Positions 1 through 7,057 are shown, counted from the first letter of the stretch. The stretch is 16,841 bases of DNA from Chloroflexota bacterium (GCA_016202555.1 JACQOL010000113.1:1-16841), one strand, 5' to 3'. Program-made: numbers and translations. Notes: generated by a model from the sequence alone, not told the origin.

Positions 1-40
1 CAGATAAGATAACTGCTGCTAAAAAGGCGCAGGAGGGGGA

Positions 41-604
41 ATGCAATCAAGTAAAACCTACCGCCAGGTGCCAAATTTCAACCTCATCCCGTTGGAATTA
101 CAGAAGCCGACCATTTCTGAGCGACGGCGTTGGTTTTACCTTTTATTTGTCATTGTGCTACTCGCCGAAGTTTTTTTTATCCAGAACCTATATCGGGAAA
201 AGTCAGTCTTTGAGGCAGCTACTGTCTCTATTCAGCAGCAGATACCGCAGCTAGAAGAGAAGCTAAACCTGGTGAGTGAGACCGGGAAGCTAGTAGCGGA
301 GCGCCAGGCTTTAGAAAATGACTGGAGAGGGCTGCTAACTAAACAAATCGATTGGCCACAGGTTTTAGAGGCTCTTTTGCAATACAAGCCCGGAGGAGTA
401 GCAATCTCCTCGGTAACGCTGGAGGAAGGGCGGCTGAATGTTAAGGGTACCTCTTCAGATTACACAGGGCTGGTTGAGTATCGTCGTCTACTTCTGGATT
501 CCCCGACCATCTCCCACATCGTCTCCCTGCAGTCGACGAAGAGTGAATCAGTCATCTCTTTTTCGATGGTTATTGAGTTAAAAATAGGGTGGAGTAATGG
601 CTAA
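41..604 (+). CDS. pilN: PilN-like type IV pilus inner-membrane assembly protein
   Basis: This 187-aa protein has PilN architecture. The cytoplasmic N-terminus carries the N-L-I-P-x-E signature (residues 14-19), the segment that in known PilN proteins binds PilM. A single membrane helix follows (about 31-50), then a charged coiled coil (about 52-95) and a small alpha/beta C-terminal domain (about 105-183). PilN pairs with PilO in the inner membrane to align the pilus motor with the periplasm. An AGGAGG at 31-36 lies 4 nt before the ATG. The stop overlaps the next gene by 8 bp, so translation is probably coupled. Upstream pilus genes such as pilB/pilC could lie to the left, outside the window. 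The family call rests on architecture and neighbours more than on strong identity. Confidence 0.8.
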   Translation: MQSSKTYRQVPNFNLIPLELQKPTISERRRWFYLLFVIVLLAEVFFIQNLYREKSVFEAATVSIQQQIPQLEEKLNLVSETGKLVAERQALENDWRGLLTKQIDWPQVLEALLQYKPGGVAISSVTLEEGRLNVKGTSSDYTGLVEYRRLLLDSPTISHIVSLQSTKSESVISFSMVIELKIGWSNG

Positions 605-1139
605 GTTGCGCCGGCTTCCCTGGGTAGACATTGCTCTGGTTGTAATACTGGTGCTAGGTGGCATCATTACCTTTTCGGCTTCGCAGGCAAAGTCGAACTC
701 GGAACAAGTGCAGATAGGGCTGGAAACTCGCCGCCGAGCCGTTGAATTAGACCTTGGTGAGGCCAGGAAAGGGGCTACTCTGGAAAGTCTCAGCCAGAGT
801 CTGGAGCAGGCTCGCTCGGCTCTGGCTAAAAATACCCTCCCTGCTGAAGCTGACGCCTTGGCTGTTACCGCTCAGATTCTACAATATGCTAAGGAAAATA
901 ATATTACTATCACCAGGTGGGACTCTAGCTATACCTCTATTGCTCTACAAGGCAGGACCTATTCTGCCATAAGCCACAATCTTAATGTGGAAGGTAAGGC
1001 AGATAACCTAATCAGTTTTAGTGAAGCGCTGGCCCATGCTTCCATAGCCCCGGTAGTGCAGGATATAAAAATTAGTGGGATTGAGGGGGAAAGCGACCGG
1101 TTTCATATCGACCTGGAGCTACTCGTTTACTACCGCTAG
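597..1139 (+). CDS. pilO: PilO-like type IV pilus inner-membrane assembly protein
   Basis: This 180-aa protein has the bitopic layout of PilO: a short basic N-terminus (K3, R5, R6), one membrane helix (about 10-28), a coiled coil rich in Glu/Arg/Leu (about 35-78), then a periplasmic alpha/beta domain (about 85-180). In characterised pili PilO dimerises with PilN below the outer envelope. The ATG at 597 lies inside the end of pilN (8-bp overlap), which supports operon expression. PilO sequences diverge strongly, so the name depends on topology, length and its place directly after pilN. No PilP or PilQ follows. That fits an organism without a conventional outer membrane, but those genes could lie elsewhere. 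Confidence 0.72.
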   Translation: MAKLRRLPWVDIALVVILVLGGIITFSASQAKSNSEQVQIGLETRRRAVELDLGEARKGATLESLSQSLEQARSALAKNTLPAEADALAVTAQILQYAKENNITITRWDSSYTSIALQGRTYSAISHNLNVEGKADNLISFSEALAHASIAPVVQDIKISGIEGESDRFHIDLELLVYYR

Positions 1140-1182
1140 AACTGGGATTATTGTTTTTCTAAGGGGGTAAGTAACAGGTAAT

Positions 1183-2085
1183 ATGGTAGACATGTTTCGG
1201 GGGCTAATGACCAAGAATTTTCTCTCCATATCTATCGAGGGTATGAGTCTCAAACTTCTGGCTGGCCAGAGAGCGAAAGTGTCAGCCTGGGTAATTATTC
1301 CCTTTAACCCCAGATTCCTGAAGGGAGGATTTATCGCTAACCAGCAGGGGTTAGCCAATGTAATTAAAACAGCATTGAGCAAGGATGAGTTCAACGGGCG
1401 GCGCCGGGTCTTTGCTTCACTGCCTGCCTTTCACTCGACCAGTCGGATTCTGGAGGTTCCCGACCTGCGGCAGGTTCGACCCGAGGTTGTCATACCACAA
1501 CAAGCCAAAAGAGATATGGGATATTCCGCCGAGAATAGCCTTTTGTTCTGGGAATGGCTAAACCGTAGCGGGGGGCGGCAGCGTTTCTTCGTCGCTTCGG
1601 TACCGAAAGAGCCGGTTATCACTCTCATTGAGACGCTTAAGTTAGCCGGGCTCCGACCCGATAGAATTGATACCACTGTTTTTGCCCTGAGCCGAGCCGT
1701 TAATGAACGGCAGGCTATTATTGTTGCTCTGGAAGCTAACAGTATTGATACTATCATCATTATAGATAGCATTCCGGTGTCCACGCGGAGCTCATTTCTG
1801 GGAGAGGGAGTTCAGAATATAGATTCCCTACCCACGCTGGTTACGGACGCCCTGGAAAATATCATAACCTTCCATAATGAGAGTAACCCGGCTAATCCGT
1901 TGCCTCCGGATATACCCATCTACCTTCTTGGCTCCGGGGTTCTGCTTAACCCTAATATTGTCTCGGCGGTTGAGAATACTTTAGGACGTTCGGTAGCTGA
2001 GTTTAAACCACCGATTCTTTACCCTGAAGGTTTGCCTAAGGCTGAACTGGCGGTCAGCATTGGGCTGGTGCTTAAAGAGTTATAA
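1183..2085 (+). CDS. pilM: PilM-like actin-fold pilus assembly protein, degenerate nucleotide site
   Basis: This 300-aa cytoplasmic protein resembles PilM, the actin/FtsA-like ring protein that binds the PilN N-terminus. The opening strand-turn-strand L-S-I-S-I-E-G-x-S-L-K-L-L (residues 14-26) occupies the place of the usual D-I-G-S-S-S-x-K motif. The second phosphate-type motif is likewise replaced, around E189-F210. The C-terminus ends with a G-L-x-L-K-E-L tail. Loss of the Asp/Gly residues suggests weak or no ATP binding. The gene lies after pilN and pilO, not before them. The start is uncertain: the ATG at 1183 has only a distant AAGGGGG (1161-1167), and an in-frame ATG lies at 1192. The stop is 2 bp before the prepilin peptidase gene. 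Confidence 0.72.
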   Translation: MVDMFRGLMTKNFLSISIEGMSLKLLAGQRAKVSAWVIIPFNPRFLKGGFIANQQGLANVIKTALSKDEFNGRRRVFASLPAFHSTSRILEVPDLRQVRPEVVIPQQAKRDMGYSAENSLLFWEWLNRSGGRQRFFVASVPKEPVITLIETLKLAGLRPDRIDTTVFALSRAVNERQAIIVALEANSIDTIIIIDSIPVSTRSSFLGEGVQNIDSLPTLVTDALENIITFHNESNPANPLPPDIPIYLLGSGVLLNPNIVSAVENTLGRSVAEFKPPILYPEGLPKAELAVSIGLVLKEL

Positions 2086-2087
2086 TA

Positions 2088-2867
2088 ATGTGGGCTGCTG
2101 TCTTCGTTTTTGTTTTGGGTATTTGTGTAGGTAGTTTTCTTAATGTCACCATTGACCGTCTGCCGCGAGGTAAATCTCTGCTCTACCCGCCCTCACATTG
2201 CGATACCTGTGGCAATAAACTCAGACCACTAGACCTTATCCCTCTAGTTAGCTATATCTGGGTTAAGGGAAAGTGTCGTTACTGCGGGGCGAGCATCCCC
2301 CGGCGAATTCTAGTGGTAGAGCTAGTAACCGGCCTTCTTTTCGTTCTTATCTTTTTTAGCTATGGTCTCGGCATCGAGTTTCTGGTGCTGGCATTTTACT
2401 CTTGTATCTTCCTTGTCCTGGCAGTTATTGATTTGGAGCATGGTCTGGTCCTTAATGATATTGTTTATCCGGCGATTGGTATCAGCCTTATTATTTCCCC
2501 ATTCTGGTCGAGTCTTGGTTTCCCCAGAACGCTCCTGGGAAACTACACGATGCAAGATACCCTGCTGAGCTCGCTTAGCGGTGGTGCGATTTTTGGTGTT
2601 CTTTTGTTCCTTGTTGTCTTAGTTTCCCGGGGTGGTATGGGCTGGGGGGATGTGAAGATGGCGGGACTGGTAGGACTGGTAACCGGCTTCCCTTTGGTAC
2701 TCTTTGCTATCGAGATTGCCTTCATCAGTGGTGGACTTACTGCCGTTTTCTTACTCCTGCTGCGGCGGAAAGGACGTAAAGAAACCATACCCTTTGCCCC
2801 TTTCCTCTCTCTAGGTGCCTTCATTACCCTCCTCTGGGGAGGAGATATTATTGCCTGGTATTTCTAG
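2088..2867 (+). CDS. pilD: Prepilin peptidase / N-methyltransferase (type 4 leader peptidase)
   Basis: This 259-aa polytopic membrane protein is an A24 aspartic peptidase. It cleaves the basic leader of prepilins after Gly and methylates the new N-terminus. Two Cys pairs (C38/C41 and C63/C66) form the zinc site of the cytoplasmic methylase domain, with the typical R-L-P-R-G-x-S before them (25-30). The two catalytic aspartates are D115 (in A-V-I-D-L-E-H) and D188 (in the G-x-G-D motif of G-M-G-W-G-D-V-K). The conserved I-P-F-x-P-F-L-x-L-G stretch (234-243) is present, and length is normal. It follows the PilM-like gene by 2 bp and should process the five prepilins downstream. The bifunctional form is inferred from the intact cysteines. 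Confidence 0.95.
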   Translation: MWAAVFVFVLGICVGSFLNVTIDRLPRGKSLLYPPSHCDTCGNKLRPLDLIPLVSYIWVKGKCRYCGASIPRRILVVELVTGLLFVLIFFSYGLGIEFLVLAFYSCIFLVLAVIDLEHGLVLNDIVYPAIGISLIISPFWSSLGFPRTLLGNYTMQDTLLSSLSGGAIFGVLLFLVVLVSRGGMGWGDVKMAGLVGLVTGFPLVLFAIEIAFISGGLTAVFLLLLRRKGRKETIPFAPFLSLGAFITLLWGGDIIAWYF

Positions 2868-2965
2868 CGATGAGTATTAAACTACCAATAGTTAGCCTAA
2901 GGAATAGGAAACTCAGGTCTTAATTGACATAAGCCAATCTTTTCGTTAATCTGGTGATAAAAGAA

Positions 2966-4129
2966 ATGAAAGAATATTTGTTGCTACCTTCTCGCAAGTC
3001 ATCTTATGAGAGGGGAATCTATTTCTTTCTGACCGTCTTCCGCTTTTTCAGCTTCGCGCTGGCGGTTGCTCTTATCTTCACCATCCCCCAACAACCTTCC
3101 ACCAACTGGCAGATGCTGCTCATTATCAGTTTAGTCGGCTTTTACACTATTATGAAGTTTATTTTCCGTTTTCGTCTTTGGCAGCGAGACTATGTCACCT
3201 ATATCATATTGGTTGGAGACCTGGCGGTTTGCCTGGCTCTCGTTCTGCTCACCGGTGGCGCTGATAGCCCTTTTCTCCTTTATTCGTTGCTACCCGTTAT
3301 CACGGCGGCTCTCTTCTTTGAGCCAAGGTTAGCTCTCATTATTGCCGCTTTGACCTCCTTAAACCTTGTCCTGGCACATACCGTCCTGGCTATTATTAGC
3401 TCCAGTTTTGTTCCCATTTTGCAAGGTAACTACCTTACCATTGTCCTGCTCTATGTCGTCTTCTGCTTTATTATCGCCACTCTAACCTATCTCACTAATT
3501 TGAATGTCTATCGTCATATTCAGGGCGAGGCGATAGTTGAGGAACGAAGGCGTCTGAGGCGGGAAATACACGATGGTATTGCCCAGGTGATGGGATACCT
3601 CAGGACAAAAACGAACCTGATTAAGGATTCATTACCATCTGCGGAGGAGAAATTAGTTGCCGAGGTGGAGGAAATTCACCAGGTGATGACCGAGTCTTAT
3701 GATGATATTCGGGAGGCTCTTGATTATCTGGACACTGAGGCTGAGTCTATATCTCTGATTGATGCCCTGTCCAGTCATACTGAGCAATTGGGAAAGAGAA
3801 CCGATATCAAAACGGAATTTAGCTCACCCCCGGGATTACCAGACCTCCATCCCGTAGCTCAACTTCAGCTCCTGCGTATTGCTCAGGAAGCACTAAACAA
3901 TGTCAGAAAGCATGCCTCAGCTACCCAGGTATGGGTTAAATTGGAAGACACGCCGCAGGGTGTAGTATTGATGATTAAGGATAACGGACGGGGCTTTTCT
4001 CCTTCAGAGCAAAAAGGCACCGGGCTCAGAATAATAGAGGAAAGGGCATCCAGCATTAACGGCGTTCTCGCTGTAAACTCTTCTCCCGGAGATGGGACCG
4101 AGCTTACGGTAAGAGTGCCAAGGAGATAA
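2966..4129 (+). CDS. Membrane sensor histidine kinase, NarL/DesK-type (HisKA_3)
   Basis: This sensor kinase has about 387 aa from the ATG at 2966. That start is chosen because GGTGA at 2953-2957 gives 8-nt spacing; a GTG at 2954 would add 4 residues but has no ribosome site. The first 180 residues hold about five or six hydrophobic helices, with a G-G-A-D-S-P-F loop (97-103) common in such sensor regions. A short linker leads to the dimerisation/phosphoacceptor helix R-E-I-H-D-G-I-A-Q with H202. The HATPase domain shows the N box (N311, N312), G1 (D-N-G-R-G-F, 339-344) and G2 (G-T-G-L-R-I, 351-356). The signal sensed cannot be told. The response regulator starts 3 bp after its stop, so the two form a cognate pair. 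It lies between pilD and the pilins. Confidence 0.93.
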   Translation: MKEYLLLPSRKSSYERGIYFFLTVFRFFSFALAVALIFTIPQQPSTNWQMLLIISLVGFYTIMKFIFRFRLWQRDYVTYIILVGDLAVCLALVLLTGGADSPFLLYSLLPVITAALFFEPRLALIIAALTSLNLVLAHTVLAIISSSFVPILQGNYLTIVLLYVVFCFIIATLTYLTNLNVYRHIQGEAIVEERRRLRREIHDGIAQVMGYLRTKTNLIKDSLPSAEEKLVAEVEEIHQVMTESYDDIREALDYLDTEAESISLIDALSSHTEQLGKRTDIKTEFSSPPGLPDLHPVAQLQLLRIAQEALNNVRKHASATQVWVKLEDTPQGVVLMIKDNGRGFSPSEQKGTGLRIIEERASSINGVLAVNSSPGDGTELTVRVPRR

Positions 4130-4132
4130 GGT

Positions 4133-4792
4133 ATGGAATCCATCACTTTTCTGGTGGTTGATGACCATTCCCTCTTTCGCCGTGGCGTGGTGGCTGTGCT
4201 CAGCTCCCAGCCTAATATGAAGGTAGTGGCTGAGGCGGCTAATGGGCAGGAGGCGGTTGCCGCTGTCAAGGAGTTCCGTCCGGATATTGTGCTGATGGAC
4301 CTCTCGATGCCGGAGATGGGTGGTGTGGAAGCCACCCGTCTCTCGCTTAAGGAGATGCCCGAGACCAATATTCTGATACTCACCATCTCCGACAAAGATG
4401 AAGACCTTTTTAATGCTATTAAAGCCGGGGCTAAAGGGTATCTCTTGAAAGACACTAATCCGGCCGAGCTGGTAGAGGCGGTAACCGGTGTCGCTCAGGG
4501 TGAGGTCATCATCTCCCCACTTATGGCACCCAAACTTCTTTCCGAGATAGGCATAGCTCCGGAACCGACCGAAAAAGAGACCTCACTTTTAAGTGTTAGG
4601 GAAACGGAAATCCTGGAGCTTATTACCGAGGGGCTGACCGATAGAGAGATTGCCGAGAGGCTTTTTATCTCGCTGAATACGGCGAAAACACACTTGAAGA
4701 ATATCCTGGCTAAGCTTCACCTCAAGAGCCGCACCCAGGCGGCTGTCTATGAAACTAAGACCAGAACCACTCCGGGCAGTGATTTACCTTAG
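4133..4792 (+). CDS. Response regulator, NarL/FixJ family (REC + LuxR HTH)
   Basis: This 219-aa transcription factor has a receiver domain (about 4-120) with the acidic pair D10/D11, phosphoacceptor D56 (L-M-D-L-S-M-P), switch T84 and K106 (Y-L-L-K-D). The linker is followed by a LuxR-type helix-turn-helix (about 153-210: L-S-x-R-E-x-E-I-L-E-L-I, then G-L-T-D-R-E-I-A, then the recognition helix N-T-A-K-T-H). The kinase encoded just upstream should phosphorylate D56. AGGAG at 4121-4125 lies inside the kinase gene, 7 nt before this start, consistent with coupled translation. Targets are not known; the adjacent pilin genes are obvious candidates. No matched dyad operator could be identified before 5004, where a repeat element occupies the spacer. 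Confidence 0.95.
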   Translation: MESITFLVVDDHSLFRRGVVAVLSSQPNMKVVAEAANGQEAVAAVKEFRPDIVLMDLSMPEMGGVEATRLSLKEMPETNILILTISDKDEDLFNAIKAGAKGYLLKDTNPAELVEAVTGVAQGEVIISPLMAPKLLSEIGIAPEPTEKETSLLSVRETEILELITEGLTDREIAERLFISLNTAKTHLKNILAKLHLKSRTQAAVYETKTRTTPGSDLP

Positions 4793-4835
4793 CTCCCTGC
4801 GTTATAACTTTTTATCAATTTTGTTTTGAGAGAAG

Positions 4836-4980
4836 AGGTTTGTATCAGATGTCATTCTGGAGAACATAAGTGACGAAGAATCTCAGGGTTGGGTTGGCGG
4901 TGAACCACTACTTCCCATTGCCCTGAGACCCTTCGCTAAGCTCAGGGTGACATAGATGAACTCGCTTTTGATACGAAGCT
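4836..4980 (+). mobile_element. MITE-like palindromic repeat element, copy 1
   Basis: A 145-bp non-coding element that aligns end to end with the reverse complement of 11324-11468. The best-conserved part is the right half, where GCCCTGAGACCCTTCGCT is identical in both copies. Ends are imperfect inverted repeats: AGGTTTGTATCA at the left against AGCTTCGTATCA read inward from the right. A second nested pair begins TGTCATTCTG at 4850 and, on the other strand, TGTCACCCTG at 4952. No open reading frame and no clear target-site duplication were found. It ends 23 bp before the first pilin start. Confidence 0.75.
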
Positions 4981-5003
4981 AGTATAAGAGGTGAGCAGAT
5001 AAA

Positions 5004-5582
5004 GTGAAACCGGGGGGATTTAAGAGAAGCGAGCAGGGTTTTACCCTGATAGAGATTGTTGTTGTGCTGGCCGTGCTGGCAACACTGGCGGCGATTGCTA
5101 TTCCCAGTGTTACCGGCTACATAGGACAGGGTAGGGTGAGAGCCTGGGAAGGCGACCAGCGCACCCTGACACTAGCGGTAAATGGCTGGCGAGGTGATGT
5201 CAAAAAGCACCCGGGTAACCCGTGGCCTACCATTGGGGCTAAAAGCACCAGCGATAATATCAGTGGCACCATTGGTGACCCGGTGGACGGTAATAGTGAT
5301 GGTGATTTTATGGATGCCAGCGACAACAACACCTTTATTGATATTAAAGCGCTGGCTGATGAGGGCTACCTGACCAGTGAGGATGCCCTAAAGTCTGCCT
5401 TGGTGAATGCTAGCAAGCTGGGTACGACCAGTACCAATAACCCCAGTGGCAGCTATGCCTGGTATATTGATAGCAAAGGTAGAGTCCAATCGTGGTACCC
5501 GGCTGATGATACTCTGGGTACTCCAGGTGCCGTGGATATTGATGAGTCCGAAAAGGGCTTCCAGACCGATATCTACCCGTAA
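5004..5582 (+). CDS. Type IV prepilin, paralog 1 (candidate major pilin)
   Basis: This 192-aa prepilin has a short basic leader, a cleavage site G12|F13, T14, L15, I16 and the conserved Glu at +5 (E17). The hydrophobic assembly helix runs to about residue 37. The globular part contains an acidic D-G-N-S-D-G-D-F-M-D loop (95-104) resembling a calcium-binding D-x-N-x-D-G loop. The tail reads G-S-Y-A-W-Y then ends F-Q-T-D-I-Y-P. It shares layout, the central I-D-I-K-x-L motif and this tail with the genes at 6428 and 7139, so the three arose by duplication. The start is GTG with AGAGGTG upstream (4987-4993). Copy 1 of the repeat element ends 23 bp before it. PilD at 2088 should process it. Confidence 0.92.
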   Translation: MKPGGFKRSEQGFTLIEIVVVLAVLATLAAIAIPSVTGYIGQGRVRAWEGDQRTLTLAVNGWRGDVKKHPGNPWPTIGAKSTSDNISGTIGDPVDGNSDGDFMDASDNNTFIDIKALADEGYLTSEDALKSALVNASKLGTTSTNNPSGSYAWYIDSKGRVQSWYPADDTLGTPGAVDIDESEKGFQTDIYP

Positions 5583-5634
5583 GCCTACAGGGTGATGGGC
5601 ATCCCTCTATAGCACTTTAATGATGGTTTCCAAT

Positions 5635-5655
5635 CTCTAAAATCACTCTTTAGAG
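5635..5655 (+). other. Stem-loop between prepilin genes 1 and 2
   Basis: CTCTAAA (5635-5641) and TTTAGAG (5649-5655) form a perfect 7-bp stem with a 7-nt loop. A wobble and a further pair can extend it. No T-run follows, so it is not a textbook terminator. It could act in mRNA processing or stability. Confidence 0.4.
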
Positions 5656-5685
5656 GTATTGTCAGTCCCAGAGAAGGAGCTTACT

Positions 5686-5724
5686 ATGTATAATTGTTGG
5701 AATGATAAAAATCTGAATTCCTAA
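5686..5724 (+). CDS. Possible 12-codon leader peptide upstream of prepilin 2
   Basis: A short open frame encoding M-Y-N-C-W-N-D-K-N-L-N-S. Its ATG follows a very good ribosome site, AAGGAG at 5674-5679 with 6-nt spacing. It ends 30 bp before the prepilin start at 5755. Chance occurrence is possible given the small size. Support comes only from the strong ribosome site and the position in a pilin leader region. Confidence 0.25.
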   Translation: MYNCWNDKNLNS

Positions 5725-5740
5725 ATACAACAATAAGATA

Positions 5741-5760
5741 AGGAGTAAACGAAAATGAAA
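5741..5760 (+). repeat. Duplicated translation-initiation region, copy 1
   Basis: AGGAGTAAACGAAAATGAAA occurs here and again at 6414-6433, covering the ribosome site, spacer, start codon and second codon of two adjacent prepilin genes. Identity continues only loosely into the coding regions. Confidence 0.85.
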
Positions 5761-6357
5761 CTGGGATTTAAGAGAGGACAAAATGGGTTCACGCTGGTCG
5801 AGCTGATGGTCGTGCTGGCTATCTTAGCAGTACTGGCCGGAATTGCTATCCCCAGTGTGACCGGAGTGACCACAATCAGCCGCCAGACCACCCAGCCGAT
5901 GGATATTAATGAAGTCCAGACCGCTGCTGACCGCTTTAATGCTGACCACTCCGATGGCTCGCCTGCCTGGCCCACTAAGGCTTCGCTCGCTCTTGTAACT
6001 ACGGCCTGGAGCGCCGGTAGTCTCCCCACCGCCGACCCCACTGGCTCGGGTACCTCCACCGATGTTTATGTTTTCACGCAAAACGCTACCGCCGGAATTG
6101 ACTGGAGCTCTAATACTACCGTAAGTGGGGTGACCAAAGTTTTCTACTCTGATTACCTGAGGAGCAAACCGAGATATGCCGATACGACCATTACTGTAAA
6201 TGCGGGTGCAACATCGGATAACTTCACGATTAGGAAGGGTAATAGTGATGTTTATATCCAACTTAAGAATACTACCAGTGGTAATCTTACTTTCTCCGTA
6301 TGGGGTGTCGATAGGGATGGAGCTGTCTGGGTATTCAAGAATGCCGTCGACTATTAA
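5755..6357 (+). CDS. Type IV prepilin, paralog 2 (divergent)
   Basis: This 200-aa prepilin has leader M-K-L-G-F-K-R-G-Q-N-G, cleavage at G11|F12 and Glu +5 at E16, followed by the hydrophobic helix to about residue 36 (A-I-P-S-V). The globular domain is rich in Thr/Ser/Asn and has no cysteines. Its tail (W-G-V-D-R-D-G-A-V-W-V-F-K-N) differs from the F-Q-T-D-I-Y-P tail of the neighbouring paralogs, so it is probably a distinct pilin. AGGAG at 5741-5745 lies 9 nt before the ATG. The 20 bases 5741-5760 are identical to those preceding the 6428 gene, showing that leader and start were duplicated together. Confidence 0.92.
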   Translation: MKLGFKRGQNGFTLVELMVVLAILAVLAGIAIPSVTGVTTISRQTTQPMDINEVQTAADRFNADHSDGSPAWPTKASLALVTTAWSAGSLPTADPTGSGTSTDVYVFTQNATAGIDWSSNTTVSGVTKVFYSDYLRSKPRYADTTITVNAGATSDNFTIRKGNSDVYIQLKNTTSGNLTFSVWGVDRDGAVWVFKNAVDY

Positions 6358-6413
6358 GGCTTGTTTATGAACCTTCAACAATGTTATGATGATAATTTGA
6401 CAACGTTAAGATG

Positions 6414-6433
6414 AGGAGTAAACGAAAATGAAA
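6414..6433 (+). repeat. Duplicated translation-initiation region, copy 2
   Basis: This is the second exact copy of the 20-base initiation segment at 5741-5760, in front of the prepilin gene at 6428. The shared leader implies similar translation efficiency for both pilins and a recent duplication or selection on the segment. Confidence 0.85.
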
Positions 6434-6940
6434 CCGGGATTGAAAAGAGGCGAAAAGGGCTTTACCCTGATTGAGATTATCATCGTGCTGGCGGTGTTGG
6501 GCATACTGGCGGCGGTGGTCGTGCCTAATGTCAGTGGTTTCCTGGGACAGGGTAAGGAGAGGGGGTGGGGGACTGACCGGAATACCCTCCAGGCATCGGT
6601 GGATTCCTACCGCACCGACATTAGCAAGCGTAGCGGTAATAAGTGGCCCGTATCGGATAATACAACTCTAGGCGTCCCTACGGATAACACTACGAATGGC
6701 AGTTTCGCTGATGGGAACGATATCAAGGCAGGTATTATTGATATTAAGAAGCTTAGCGATGATAAGTATATAAGAGGGCAGGATGCTGTCAAATCGGCGA
6801 TGATTCCCAGCCAGCTTAATGCCACCAACTCCGTGAGCGGTAGTTATGTCTGGTACATTAGCACCAACGGTACGGTGGAGTCGCTCTACTGGAATGGTAC
6901 CGCCTGGGTAGGCGGCTTTCAGACTGATATCTATCCTTAG
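6428..6940 (+). CDS. Type IV prepilin, paralog 3 (close relative of paralog 1)
   Basis: This 170-aa prepilin has cleavage site G11|F12-T-L-I-E with E16 at +5, and a hydrophobic helix to about residue 37 (V-V-P-N-V). It matches the 5004 gene in order of motifs: the G-Q-G-K-x-R/G-W segment, T-L-Q-A-S-V, I-D-I-K-K-L, G-S-Y-V-W-Y-I and the C-terminal G-G-F-Q-T-D-I-Y-P. It is shorter because the acidic loop of the 5004 protein is mostly missing. AGGAG at 6414-6418 is 9 nt before the ATG. A probable terminator follows at 6977-7012, so this may be the last gene of its transcript. Either this or the 5004 product could be the major pilin subunit. Confidence 0.93.
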   Translation: MKPGLKRGEKGFTLIEIIIVLAVLGILAAVVVPNVSGFLGQGKERGWGTDRNTLQASVDSYRTDISKRSGNKWPVSDNTTLGVPTDNTTNGSFADGNDIKAGIIDIKKLSDDKYIRGQDAVKSAMIPSQLNATNSVSGSYVWYISTNGTVESLYWNGTAWVGGFQTDIYP

Positions 6941-6976
6941 CATTACACACAGGGTCGGGTGACTAATTGAGAGAAG

Positions 6977-7012
6977 AAGAGCCTTTTCAGTAATGGGAGG
7001 GCTTTTTCTTTT
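6977..7012 (+). terminator. Probable rho-independent terminator after prepilin 3
   Basis: AAGAGCC (6977-6983) pairs with GGCTTTT (7000-7006), with one G-T wobble, across a 16-nt loop. The sequence runs into CTTTTTCTTTT (7002-7012) on the plus strand. The loop is long for a strong terminator, but the T-rich tail and the promoter immediately downstream support the call. Confidence 0.5.
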
Positions 7013-7028
7013 GTAAATAGGGTCATTA

Positions 7029-7057
7029 TTGACACACGATTTCTACTGCTTTATGAT
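7029..7057 (+). promoter_or_regulatory. Sigma70-type promoter for prepilin 4
   Basis: TTGACA (7029-7034) is separated by exactly 17 bp from TATGAT (7052-7057). This is a perfect -35 with a five-of-six -10. Transcription would start near 7064, leaving about 75 nt of untranslated leader before the start at 7139. It is the best promoter match noticed in the window and follows a probable terminator. Confidence 0.6.

Noticed and set aside
2924..2952. TTGACA (2924-2929) with TAATCT as a promoter for the kinase
   Set aside because: The -10 matches only three of six bases. The implied start site near 2959 would fall downstream of the GGTGA ribosome site used by the ATG at 2966.
3883..4455. 190-aa minus-strand open frame
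   Set aside because: It lies antisense to two clear genes (kinase and regulator) whose motifs are intact. Ser/Leu-rich composition is typical of a shadow.
4836..4980. Ordinary rho-independent terminator of the response regulator
   Set aside because: The palindrome is long and imperfect, has no T-run, and has a same-length inverted copy 6 kb away, so a repeat element explains it better.
4968..4988. TTGATA and TATAAG as promoter for pilin 1
   Set aside because: The spacing is only 9 bp, too short for sigma70 recognition.
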